The position numbers and the translations under genes are program-made. 64,000 nucleotides of DNA from Blasia pusilla (taxonomy: Eukaryota > Marchantiophyta > Marchantiopsida > Blasiales), in NCBI GenBank assembly GCA_050084515.1, contig CM114271.1:60636001-60700000 (forward strand), written 5' to 3'. Shown piece by piece: positions 36,301-48,429 of this stretch. The notes under the pieces were generated by a model. It saw nothing but the letters and a program-made list of their open reading frames with translations. It was not told where the DNA came from and made no database searches. How positions within the stretch are numbered: the first letter of the stretch is position 1; the number at the start of each line of letters is the position of its first letter.

Positions 36301-39300
36301 AGCCCTGTAGGTGTGTTTGGTCGCTGTTGGGGTGTGTGGACACAAGAAATGGACACATAATCTTTCTTCTTCCCGACCCATAGTTACTCTAAGTACTTAG
36401 GACCCTCGAGGGGATCTACGTAATTATACATATATTAATTATATATGCGCTCAGGTTTATAAAAGAAATAAATGTCATATGTCATAAATTCTTGAATTAA
36501 AAAAGACACTAGTCTACATTTAACAAACGCTCTTCAAATAATAGTATAGATTCAACCATACGTTAGGAGGTATATATCGTTACTATGCACCATTGTGTAG
36601 AGTAGAATGATTAGGGGAGAGTGTTACATGCCCTATGGGCGGCATCAAAACATGTAGGCTTGCTTCACAAGGTGCTTTGTTGAGGGTGGGCAATCCCACG
36701 CCCATTTGAAATGAAGGAATGGGTTGGGAAGGTCACAATTGATAGTTTGAGGGGGCAAGGGTGAAGGTGAACCCCCCCTTGCATGGTCGATTGGGAATAG
36801 ATTAGGGTGTTTCATTTGGAGGACACAAATTTTTTGATGACCTTCAAGCATTTGATCATAAAATATGTACCACCTCCATTTATATCCGAGGAAGTTCAAT
36901 ATTATTAGATTCCATGATTTCTAGGCCGTGTGAGCTAAATAGGCTTGGATATCCGGTGGTGAGATGTGAGCGTCCACCTCCAATGGCACTCTGCACCGGC
37001 ACACAGAATTCGGCCATACACAAAGTTACGGTTTAGGATGTCTGACCCTCTAGTCTATTTTTGAGGCGACTTATTGGCTTTGGCCATGTAACGCCTCCCG
37101 CCATTTCCCGTTGGGCCGCCACAATCGCCCCTTGTGACATGTTGAATGAGGAAATCTTGAAAGTATTCTTTTGCGGGGGAAATAATTTCTTAGATAATAG
37201 GCCACATGTACGAAAATAAATATTTCTGAAATAATGTTATATATATGTATTATTTTGGAAATAAGATGCCATTCTCTTTCCACTCAAACCTCTTACCGTA
37301 TTCCTTGTAAGAAAAATGTGGTTATTTCATGTCACGGAAAGGGATTTTACCCCCAAATGAGACGTCAAATCATTTCACCAATTATTTCCTATTATTCCAC
37401 CAATTATTGTGATGTGTGAGATATCCCATGCAAGACCTTTTATTCCCAAAAAGAGATTTTTTACGCACACACTCTTTTTGCCATTTTCCTGCTCTAATAG
37501 CAAGACCTAGAATACTTTTCTCATAACAAATTTTCCGAGGTACAATTCTATGATGACTCATGAATCCAAAATCTCTAGGTTATTCATGTCTTAACATGAG
37601 AGGGTTTAGCTAGGTTCAACAATTAGAAAGTACTAATACAAGCATATAATGGCGATGCAAAAGAAAATCACTATTGAATATGAACAAATGTCCATATTTT
37701 GAAAAAGAAAGGAGGGATGCGAATATCATTTTCATATAAAACTATTCAACCAATTCTTGAGAGGGAAGTTTTTAATACGTTTATTGGATTTCTCAAAGTG
37801 GCCATATAGGGTTCATTGTGAAAGGAGAAACATGGTGGAATAAGAAAATGAAACAAAAGAATAAAAGAAACGATGGAACCCATCAAAAGTAAAATCTGGG
37901 GGGACTCCCGGAGTTGAGGAACACCAAAGATATCCGTCCATATCCATCCAGGGTGAAGAAAAATGGGGGACTTCCTAAAGGAAGGTAAACACATGGTCCA
38001 TAAAAGAAGGTGTGGTTATGGGTAACCCTACATTTGTCATCACCTTACACTAGTGATAAGAAAAAAAATCCCCCAAAAAAATTGCAAAGGCCAAATAAGA
38101 GGTTACTCCTCATGAGAAACGATTAAAAAGAAATCACATCTTAATTACTTCCTTTTACAGAAAATAAGAAAAAAAATTCTTCACTTTTACCCTAATTATA
38201 AAACATATAAAGAAGTGAAAATTTGTTTAATCAAAACATATAACATTGTACAACAGATTATGTTGCACAATGCTTACTACAACGCAATCATTTCCCACTA
38301 CGGATGGTATTAATGCACCTCCACACGGTATTGTCCATGTACAAAACCACTTGCATGTCGCGTGCATAATGTTGCCATGAAAATAAATAAATGAGAAGAT
38401 GGAGAGTCTCCATCATCGTTTGTGGTTACAATATGGTCTCCTCTCCTCGAAACAAGCAATAATCCAGCCATTGCCAAAGCTCGTGAACTTCGAGAAATGG
38501 CAAAGGAACAAACACCAATTATTGTTGTCATTCCAACTCACACCATAAACGACGATTGATTCGCCCCACATTGTGGGGAATAAATCCGATATGAGGATCG
38601 TTAAATAAATATCGTGTATTTTTAGCTGGGTGTTTCAGCTGAGCTGAATGAAGAATAACCATTTATTTTAGACTTTCTTTTAAGATATTATGTATTTTTG
38701 GAGAAGTTGAATTTTAAGTTCTCCTTTTAGTAGAAATGACATTCCTTAGAAATTTTTATTTACGACCCCTCCATATATATATATATATATATTTATATTT
38801 CATCATTTAATTTATCCATATGTTCATTCAAGTTCAATACTCAATTTCTCCTTCCCCCTCTCAAAGGCCGCACATTCGCTTAGAAATTTTTACGGGATGA
38901 TCGATGAGGGTGAAAAAAATGGGAAACATTCTCCACGTGGATTATGATTTAAGATCAAACAATCCATGAACCATGAGAAGGAAAAGAAAGAAAGAAAAGT
39001 CATCCCATCAAATGAAAAGTTGGAAATAAATCAAACCTCAGATTTTCGAAGTGGTGACTTTGGTTGAGCTCCTTACATTGGAAACTATAGTGGTTGATTT
39101 TGAATTCTTTATTTCTACAATGGAAGAAGACATCATTAAGCTTGCAAGGGATTTTGAAACACAGACGATGGGAGAGATTTTCAACAAGGAATCTCCTTAA
39201 CTAGTACGATCAAAGGAAACGGAGAGTGGAGAAAAGTTGAAAGCATAATACATGGAAGAGTATACTAAAATCATTCTAGAGGAGATTGGTGATGAAGTTG

Positions 39301-40583
39301 GACTGGCATGTAGACAATACAAAACTAGAAATCCAATAAAATTTTAAGAAGTTGTTTCTAAGTGGGTCGACGTGGATAGAAAGATAAAACACACGTTTGG
39401 TGCTTATCTCCTTAGAGCTCACTTTTTCGTCTTTTGAGAATATTTTGGTTGTCCCAAATCATATATATCTAGCAAACTCAACTTCATTACATTTCAACAC
39501 AAGTGTTCCTCATTGATCATGTGAAAATTCAGAGTTGAGAGAGAAGTATGTTGTACTTGAAAAAAAAGAAAAAAAGAATTAAAGGTCCATCGGACAATCA
39601 TGGATGGAATAATCCATGGAGACATTTTTTTTCTAGTGTCATGAAGTGTTGGCCAATATTTTGGTTCCTCCAAATGACTTAAGCAATCCATAGTCCATGA
39701 CTTTCCATGTATTGAGCGAAATGTAACTCACTAGTGTCTCAATTGAATACCTTGTTTGGGATGGAGGCATATGATTCTCTTAATTGTGCATGTGCCAATT
39801 TTTAATTGTCCTACATGCACTCCACATAAAATTTAACCTTTTGGCATAATCTGGTGGGTCTAAAATTTTTTATAGCATCTTAAAAGTAATCATAAATTAT
39901 TCCATTTAAATAATCTAATGAGAAAATAAAACAATTATGGATGTAGAGGTTTTTTATATCCTAAAAAGCATCGATACAACTTTACACCTTAGAAAAAAAA
40001 ATAGAAAAACATTAGTTATAGCAGTTGGACAATCTTTTTGATATAGGTGGTGTAATTCAAACTACTTGGTTCATTTTGAGGTATGAAATTTTGATTTCAT
40101 AATTTATGGTAATGTAAGATAATATTATCCTTTTGAATGGCATGTAAAAATGAGAATATCTCAAAATAAATTGTTACATAATTTTGTAGACCAATAAAAG
40201 CACACCTCCTATATGAAACTACCAACATAAGCATAATGCCCGTGCCATAGTACATGAAAATGAAAAAAAATCTCCCCACTCCTGAAATTAATGAAGTCCA
40301 CTTCCCAAAGTGTAGTCCACTCAAAGCCTGAAAAGTGGAGTCTAAAGCGTAAGAACAAGAAATATTTCACTTTTTAAAAGTTAGATTACAATGGTTGAAG
40401 TGTTTAAAGAAAAAACAAATCTTCAACCATAGTACTTTATACTTTCCATATGATATTTAGAGGTGACATCTTCTCGATTTACCCTGTCTGATGCGTGTAA
40501 AATGGAAAATTTTCTTAAAACTATAATCTAAAATTAAGATTTTTTCGACCCTAACTTTACATGGCGTGATGCTCCTTTAGAAT
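36301..40583. other. AT-rich spacer, no gene seen
   Basis: No coding signal beyond short chance frames. Contains the third copy of the CGTTGGGCYGCCAC repeat (about 37110) and an AT microsatellite at 38772-38793. Confidence 0.55.
38772..38793. repeat. (AT) microsatellite
   Basis: About 22 bases of AT repeat. Confidence 0.95.
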
Positions 40584-41290
40584 GTGCACAATTGTTTCAC
40601 ACTAGACTTCATACATTTTTGTCATTATTTATTTTCTCAAGTCCACGTATCTTGGGTAGAGTACAATACTACCTATTACGTTACGAGTTGCAGGCCAGGG
40701 GGAGGTTTACATTGTCATATGATACTTTGGCTTCATCTTGACGATGTTGACCGTATTACATCAAAGACATGTTCATACATTCCTACCCCTGGTCCAATCC
40801 TTGGAAAGTTGGACCATGCTGCTACTAGTATGAATCCCATCAATATCTTAATGGACTTTGTCCTTCATAAGCAACTGCACACCTGCAAAGAGGGCATTTG
40901 CATTGGTAGGAAAAAATCCCAGAGACCGTATTGTCGACTTGGATTCCCCGCTAGTATCAATGCGAATACTTAACCATTCATTGATCCACTTACCATGAAA
41001 TAGAACTATTTAAGACCCTTGGCGGAGCATCGAAACGTCATCCCATACCACCCTCTCATACTCCTACTTTGGGGAGCTCATATGAATATCCAGAGGGTTA
41101 CAAATAATGATTAGTTATTTTACTTACTGAGAGATGCCTTGAAATCTGAACCTACTGGATCATTAGATATTGATATTGATTCAGCCAAGGGTCTTGGCCT
41201 TGGTGGATTAGACGATGTGAAGTTACGCCTTGTCTCTGGTGTTGTGTTGAATACGCTTGTTTCTTCCATAGAGGCTGCATTAACATGTCT
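40584..41290 (+). pseudogene. Helitron Rep (HUH endonuclease) domain
   Basis: GGGLHCHMILWL carries the His-x-His motif (codons at 40710-40718). A Cys/His-rich block follows (HTCKEGICIGRKKSQRPYC, near 40876-40935), then WGAHMNIQ (about 41065-41090), then LLRDALKSEP. In Helitrons the YxxKY-type catalytic tyrosine falls in this last segment, and here the expected Tyr codon is GAT (Asp, 41133-41135). The HLHTC... block resembles the Helitron2-type Rep more than the canonical plant type; that is inference. Confidence 0.75.
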
Positions 41291-41969
41291 AAAAATTCCA
41301 ATTATATACAATCTTAGGTTATCCATTATACTGACTCAAATCCCCAATCAAGAAGTACATACCTCTACAAGTCTGCCTCACTTCCATGCATTCATCCTAC
41401 TACTATTGACACAAATAGGCTTGCTAGCCTTGATAGCCTGTCGTTCTTCACTTATTCGTCAAACTATGAAGTACTGAAAGCCTACCCAAAATGTACGCAG
41501 GATAGACTTATTCGGTTAGATAATTTGGGTAACATTGTCAGTAGAACTGATTGTATTGTAAGGTTCACTAAGTTTCATCCTCTTCATCAGTGGAATGAAT
41601 TTTTCTATCTTGTTCTTCCTCAACATGTATCATTCAGATCAGAAGACTCAATTCTCTCATGTCATGACCACCGATGGACATATCTCCATGAGTGTGTCCA
41701 TAGAGGTATTATTAAGAATATGGCTGATATTCACAATCTCATTAAGAGCCATGCACTCAAGAACTTGTGGAGTCGCGTCCATGAGGCACAAATTCTTGCT
41801 AAAGCAACAAGTATTCTTCAGCTTGAACTTGACTTAGACATATAACTTTCCCATATTTTGGAATCATCATTTCTTGATATTCTTGATGCCTCTGAGAATG
41901 ACATACCAGAACACCCAAACCTAGGGTCTTTAAATGCATAGCAGACTGATCTCTTCCACCATCTTGCCA

Positions 41970-43199
41970 AGTTAACATCAGGCTTAGTACTACTTAAAGG
42001 TGCTCATATCTTTCTTTGTGTCATTCATGTATAGTTATTGGAAATCTAGAAGCATGTCTCCTCTGCTCACTGCAACCACAGGCATAGCTGCAGTTCGACT
42101 TCATCACGATGCAAGTACAGTTTATTCTGCCTTTAGTATTCCAATTCGTGGTGATATGCCAAATATGCATGCTACGTCTGATCCCTACATCAAACTTAAA
42201 GCTGCTAAGATCATTGTGATTGATGAATGTTCCATGCTGACTACCAAACTCTTGCGGATAGTAATTATGCGCATAAATGAAGTTACCAAATGTACAAGCT
42301 ACAATATACTTGGTGGAAAACTACTCATTCTTGTCGGAGACCTTTGTCAGCTCCCACCAGTTTGCAGCCATAAGATTTATGACTTTTACCATGGTTGTCA
42401 TATGAGTTATTCTATATTTTTAGAAAATGCTTTCTCCTTTGAGTTAGTCACACCTGTTAGAAACTCATCTGGTCCTCTTTACAATAAATTCCTAAATTCA
42501 ATAAGATTTGCAATCCCCACACAAAAACAGATTGACGATTGCCTAGGTCCCTGTTTTGTATCTAAAAATGAAGCAACTGATTTTATCACTTCTCAAACAA
42601 CCATTATTTGCACTCATTGTGAAGATGTTGCTATGTTCACTCTCCTAGCACTTAGGAGAATTTTTGGAGATGCTTCAATCATAAAAATTGATGTTATTTC
42701 AGACATACCATCGAGGTCTGAGTTTACTGCATGGCTAAACGATGAGTCTTTCCACTAGCTATCGTTCATTGCTCTACACTGTCGAGTCATGATTACATCA
42801 AATATCAATTTGAAGTTACAAGCAGCTAATGGATCCTTGGCAATAGTTTCTAATCTTCTCTATGAAGATAATGAGCTAGTCCATATTGTCATTACTCTTG
42901 AGTCTAATGGCAAGAGCATCAAAATAGGTAGAACCAATTTCTCTACTCTCAGGTATGACTCAAATCAGAAGTGCATAAAATCATTTCCGCTCATTTTAGG
43001 ATATGCCATGACATCCCACAAAAGTCAAGGATCCACAATCACGGGTCCTTGCTTGCTGGTTTTCAAGTCATTGTTTGCCATTGGCCTTGCATATGTCATG
43101 TTGTCCAGGGCTAGGAAGAGAGAGCAACTTAGAATACTAGGTTCGCTCAAACCTGTAGACTTTGCAGTATTTGGTCAAATTCCTCTTCACAATTCATAG
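41970..43199 (+). pseudogene. Helitron PIF1-like helicase domain
   Basis: Motifs in order: LTATTGIAA (about 42062-42095), VIDECSML (Walker B, about 42218-42240), GDLCQLPPV (about 42335-42362), VTPVRNSSG (about 42448-42475), VMITSNINLKLQAANG (about 42787-42833), GYAMTSHKSQGSTI (about 43000-43041) and AYVMLSRARKREQL (about 43089-43130). The Walker A loop expected just before the first motif is missing: LVLLKG is followed at once by AHIFLC. A TAG ends the first frame at 42756-42758; the second frame resumes at once. Confidence 0.88.
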
Positions 43200-44105
43200 T
43201 TGATTTATCTATTGTTGATTGCAACATCCATCCAAGCATGTCTTCACGGGCTAATTCCAGCAGAGGTCGGATTGTAAGATCAGCATCTCAAGTAATGCAA
43301 AACAAGCAATTACCACTATGCGAGCATGACACAAATCCAATCACCATTCCAGATGCTCACTCTCATCGGCCTCAACACACTGAGAGCGAGAAAGCTGCCA
43401 GTTATCCACTCTGACTCAAGTATTTCCATATCTACTTTTCTTTCTTCTCTTGCGTTATCTAACATGAAGTTCATAGGTTCCATCAAGCTACCTAGACTTT
43501 TCTAGCATGATCTTGTTAGATATATAGGCGCAAACCGAGGAATTCAAGCCCCGCTTCATCTTTCCCATAGATAATCAGATGAAATATATGGACAATCTAT
43601 GATTGGTACCTTCATTTTGGGAACATGGTGTCACGGGCAGGAAGCTATAGACAATTATCAGCCAAGGCGAACTGTGGGATTCTAAGTTCTGTCATCTAAA
43701 TAAAGATGAACCGGCCTCGGGTATGTTTAAAGGTCATAATTCCTTCTCATGTACCAATTCATCCTGTGACCACAATTGAGGCCAACTATTGATGTTCTGA
43801 TAACCTGAATTGGTATAGTTAAGTTTGAAGGAGATACTGGAGTATGGGAATGGCAAATTGAGAACCTTTGAATAGAGCAATTCATCATAACAGAGCTATG
43901 AAAAGCATTTAAGGGGAAGCCTATGAAATGAAAGTAATTCGATGAGAACAAATATCTGTTGGTGAAACAATAAAATCCATGAAATTAAAATACATAAGGT
44001 GCTAGTTAGATCCTCATAGTAGGTAATTTAGAAGCTTTAAAAACTGAGCAAAGCAGAAGTAAACATATTTGGAGAATCAAGTATATTTGGAGTAAGTACC
44101 ATTAG
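43200..44105. other. Spacer after the Helitron helicase, no gene seen
   Basis: No recognisable motif. Possibly internal Helitron sequence. Confidence 0.4.
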
Positions 44106-44580
44106 CTATGTGCATTTCCTTTTGCTTGGAGATTGCAAAGTTGAAGTAAAAGTGTTGTTCTGCGGTTGAGTAGGAGTTGTAAGATCTTCATTGGGATTTC
44201 TCTGAGATGAAGTCTCGGGAAGGGTAGCAGTATCAGGAGACAAGATGATAACATCATCAAAATCAGGAATAAGAGGGAAATTAGCAGGGTTCTCCACGTC
44301 AATGGGAATGGGCTCAAAATCTAACAACTGCCCATTCTCTTGGGTTGTCTTCATTCTATCTATCAAATGAGTGGCTTTTGCAAAGTTCAAATCCACTAGC
44401 ATGTTTAGGGGCAAGTGCATCTGGTGCTTGAGAAGGCGTAATTGATCAACCCTAATTCCACCATATACAAGGTTGAAAAGTCTGGCTGCATCTTTTCTTG
44501 TCAATGATGTTTCCTTAAAATCAATCAATTTTGAATTTCATAAGCTCTTTCTGAATCCTTGGAACACCACAACGGATTGT
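44106..44580 (-). pseudogene. Unrecognised gene fragment, possibly Helitron-associated
   Basis: An uninterrupted - strand frame of 140 codons (44528-44106) begins MIDFKETSLTRKDAARLF, then has helical text (LRLLKHQMHLPLNMLVDLNF) and an acidic, Pro/Thr/Ser-rich tail. Just upstream, in another frame, RCGVPRIQKELMKFKI (about 44580-44533) looks like the same protein before a frameshift. I recognise no family. It may be a captured host gene fragment or an accessory Helitron frame. Confidence 0.35.
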
Positions 44581-44849
44581 GAGGTTCTATAGATAAGAAG
44601 TTGAATTATAGGAATTTCTTCATCAATTTGTATTATGAGTTATTCCTCAAGTCTAACCTTTCTTATTGTTCACTTTATTAGCCAAGTCTCTCAGCTTATC
44701 ATGATTCTGATTTCTTATCACATACGAGCAAATCCAAAATTATACTTCTCCTTGCTTTATTTAATTTATTTCCATATCATTGTATGGATCACATTGCATA
44801 TCTTAGTCATATTTATGAATCATATTTCTTATTTGTACTTGTGCAGGTT

Positions 44850-45209
44850 TGGAGTAGCATTCATGAATGTGAACACTTCCAGCAAGGATACACAGGCAAC
44901 TCGGCTAGCTGGGATAGCAGTCCTGAAAGGATTCCTGCAGATGTTAATAATTCTATCTGGGTAGCCTTGGATGAAGCTCAAGAACGCTCCACTCGTCTCA
45001 ACATCGAGGTAGTAGTTCTAGTTGATGTCTTATAGCTTAAGCAGGACGCACGTGTAGTTATAAGCATTGAGTTGAATGAAATGAAAAGCAAATTGAAAGA
45101 GGCAAGGAGAGAGTTTAAGGCATTTTTGGCAAGTATTGAGAAATATATTCAGGCTGATCCAGAACTTTCTCTTCAGGCCTTGTTGGTAGAGTCACTTATG
45201 AGAGGATAG
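44850..45209 (+). pseudogene. Exon-like fragment with coiled-coil character
   Basis: A splice-acceptor-like TACTTGTGCAG (about 44837-44847) is followed by one frame from about 44848 to the TAG at 45207, broken only by a TAG at 45033-45035. The text includes SIHECEHFQQGYTGN, IWVALDEAQERSTRLNIE, and a charged helical stretch (ELNEMKSKLKEARREFKAFL) ending in LQALLVESLMRG. A terminal exon of a coiled-coil protein is a reasonable reading. The neighbouring Helitron suggests gene capture, but no family is recognised. Confidence 0.4.
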
Positions 45210-46869
45210 TATATTTGCTCTTACCACGTAAATTTCAGTTCCTTTCTCTTTGCTGAGATCATCTTCGGGCTTTCTGACCTACCTGGAATTTTTATTCCAT
45301 TAACTTTATTGAGTATTTTGTACAACTACTCAACCAGAACAAATTTCCACCTTGCTTCACCTTTCTACTTTTTTTCTCTTGCTCATAAGCATATTTTTTT
45401 ATAGACAATTACTTGTAATCTTTGTTGTTCCAATCTGTAATCTTTGTTGTTAAACTCATAATTCCTTCCTCTCTCACTTAGATACTGTAGAGAAAATTTT
45501 TGCTTCTTTTATTGCTTTCTTCTCCTCAATTCCAGCTACAGTGTCATAAGAGTAGAGCTCCAACACTTTTTATCACAACATCTCATCAACACCATATCAA
45601 TTCAAGCATCACATCAACACCATATCAACTCCTATTAATATGTATAAAAAATCCAAAATTCATTTCACATTGAAATGCTACTTTTGTTGTTTTTCATCCC
45701 AGCTAATGCATCTTACATACATAATTGTAAATAAGTGAGAATCGAGTGGGAATTTTTTCCCTCGAGCTGCATTTTTTCCCTCGAGGGAAAAAAATCCCAC
45801 TCGATTCTCACTTATTTACAACATCAGTCCATACAATTTTAGTGCTTTTGCATGCGGTTCCCTTCAATCTGTTGTAACTTTCACATCTTCTATACTGTAA
45901 TTCCAAATAAGTGGCACTCAATACCACCGCCAAGTCCAGAATGCAGCCACTACTTACTTCCCACAACATTTTTAACTTTTCATGTTCATAATGCATATCT
46001 CATCTCTCCTCAATTTCACTCTCTTTCTTCTTTACAACTCCATGAAATCAAATATTAAACTTGGTCTACTTATTTTATAGGCCAAGCTCTACGGCCTTTT
46101 TTTTTCTTCATTTACACCTAGTCTAAATGCCTCTCCACGACTACTCATTTTTGTCATGAGTTCCATCGTTTATTCTTCTTTACCACTCCATTAAATCAAA
46201 TATTAAAGTTCAACTACTTATTTATATTAAGGCCAAGCTCTGTGGCCCATTTTTCTCTCTTTTTATTTCATCCCGACGTAACCTGACTGTACCTCCACAA
46301 CTACTCCATTTTGTTAGGACTTCCATCATTTATACTTACCAGTCATTTCTCACCATTCTTTTCTCACCACTCTTCACTTCATACAGTTGTTATAGGCCGC
46401 ACATTAGATGGAGAAAGCTTGGGGCATTTAAGGAAGAACAAGTTCGCCAATACTTCTAAGTGTCAACTCATGGTCTAGAGGTGGGATATTAGGAAAATAT
46501 ATTGACACTTGAACAACCGCTAAAACCCAATCATCATAAGCTTTAGGTTATCAAAGTCTTGGCCAAACCTATGAAATTTAACCAATATTAGGTCTTTTTC
46601 CAATTTACGATTTTCTATAGAGGATAATTCCATGAGTTTTTTGAGACAGCGTAATAGATGTATGATTTGATTAAAAAAAGAAAGAATGTTTTGATAGTTT
46701 GATAATTGTAAAGAGGTATTAGAATGATTGAAGTTTATGGTCAGAAATATTTTGGTGATCGAGTTATCAAAATTCAAGGTCTCACTCAAATTTTGGACAA
46801 ATGCTTCAATTGATAGGAGGAGTATTGAACCAAGAGGGTTGGCCAATGTGTTATGAGATAACAAAGTTG
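45210..46869. other. AT-rich spacer with a long hairpin
   Basis: No coding signal. A repeated 'GGCCAAGCTCT(A/G)(C/T)GGCC' phrase occurs near 46080 and 46231 with similar flanks, suggesting a diverged tandem duplication of about 150 bases. The strong inverted repeat is listed separately. Confidence 0.45.
45726..45820. repeat. Inverted repeat with 40-bp arms
   Basis: Arms 45726-45765 and 45781-45820 are complementary at 39 of 40 positions around a 15-base loop. The loop holds a third copy of the TTTTTTCCC stretch found in the left arm. Confidence 0.92.
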
Positions 46870-47900
46870 AATTTTTTTTTCCAACTTATGAGCGAGAGAT
46901 GTATGTGGTGGTTTATTACCTCAAGAAGTGGGAGATGAAATTTTTGCATAATCCACAATTCAAGTTTTCACATAAAACATCAATTGCAAATATTTTTAAA
47001 GTCAAGACACGCCATCACCAAATCATCTTTTATGGCAAGAAAACTTGACGAGATCCGATTAGGAGGTAGTATATAAGCCAAGAAAGGAGAATGTATTGCA
47101 AGACTTATTTAGTAAGAAGGAGCAATACTTAAGAGAAACTTATGAAGTGGGATCTACTCGGAGAGACTTCGTGAAGAGGATCTACCAAGATAATGAAAAA
47201 AAAAACTCGAGAGTGGATAGAGGCTATGAGCTAAGAAGGGAATAAGTGTGCGGCAAGTTACACTTGTGAACTTGCATGTACTATTGTTATAAGGAATATA
47301 AAAAAGAATAATAATTATTTTTCTATATATTTATAAGGACCAAGGTCCTTAAAATTGATCATGATGCATCTTGGGCACGTCATCCTTGGAGATTCTTAAA
47401 AAGTATGCCTATTGATTATCTTAAAACAATGGTGCCATGCAATATACCATATCATGTTTGGCTGGCAAAAGGAATTGGGAAATTTATGGAAAGACATCAG
47501 GGTTTCTTCAAACTCTATCAATTATAGGAGGACCCTATGACACCATGGCTTTGGATTTCATTTTTTATTTACTATAATCAAATGGTTTTAATCCGATTAT
47601 GATAGTGGTGGAACAATTCTTTGAGATAGGGATTTTCATTCCAACGTGGAACAGTGTGACAATATTAGAAGTGACTTATCTTTTCTTTGACAATATCTTC
47701 GAATATCAAGGCTTACTAAGTAGTTCATCTTTGATCAAGACATAAATATTGTTCGTAGTTTTGGACATGTTTGTTGAAGGACTTATGAGCATATTTTCTC
47801 TTGAGTTTAGGATATCACTCAATTAAACATAGTAGATATAGTTGAACATATTAACTATGCGATTAATTTAGGATTATCTTCAAGGCTATGTCTTGGTTGG
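46870..47900 (+). pseudogene. Ty3/gypsy RNase H-integrase remnant (AT-rich lineage)
   Basis: RNase H end: YERDMYVVVYYLKKWEMKFL (about 46889-46950), then KPRKENVLQDLFSKK (about 47078-47125), the usual PGKxNxxADxLSR position. Integrase: GFLQTLSIIGGPYDTMALDF-like text (about 47502-47560), then FNPIMIVVEQFFEIGIFIPT (about 47590-47645) and LFFDNIFEYQGL (about 47690-47720). Many stops and frameshifts. Its AT-rich codon use and sequence differ from the PHD-type family, so it is a separate gypsy lineage. The RT is not visible upstream. Confidence 0.72.
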
Positions 47901-48429
47901 TCAAATGGATTGGGCAAATCACTTGTTAATGATAGATTTAAAGCATAATAACTCCACATGGTTGAAAATTATACACACGCCCTTTACCTTAGTGAATAAT
48001 TGTAATTTAAAAGATCCATCATGTTTCAAATAAGTAAAATCATCTCGACTGAGGGTTTCCATGTCTATGATGGAATATTTATCGGAAAAAGTGATTCCAG
48101 GGTGATAGAAAAGCTTCCACATCATTCACTGTCGCTATAAGCCAAAATTTGATATTCATAGGAAGACAGAAGCTTTGAATTTGGGGATATCTTTGGATAA
48201 GACTAACTTAAATATACCACCAACTAACTTCAAGTACGTATGATAAGATGATTGTAAGATACACATGACCCTTAAAAATACTTAAGAATGAAGGATGTGT
48301 TGTACCGATTGAGGTTATCATTGGAGACAAAGAGAGGTCATGTGAGCAGATTGAAGGCATTTTTTGATGATCAAGATTTGTCTTGGAGAATACCATTATG
48401 ACTTAATAAACTTTAAATTCCTCTTGGTG
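47901..48429. other. Spacer or gypsy debris, no clear gene
   Basis: Probably the decayed end of the gypsy copy to the left; no motif could be read with confidence. Confidence 0.4.

Larger units (their letters stand above)
40584..43199 (+). mobile_element. Helitron Rep-helicase remnant
   Basis: A rolling-circle Rep domain (40.6-41.2 kb) is followed by a PIF1-like helicase (42.0-43.2 kb) on one strand, which is the defining Helitron arrangement. Stops and frame changes break it, and key residues are lost in both domains. The 5' TC end and the 3' CTRR hairpin end were not identified, so the element may extend to either side, including the gene-like pieces at 44.1-45.2 kb. Confidence 0.85.
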
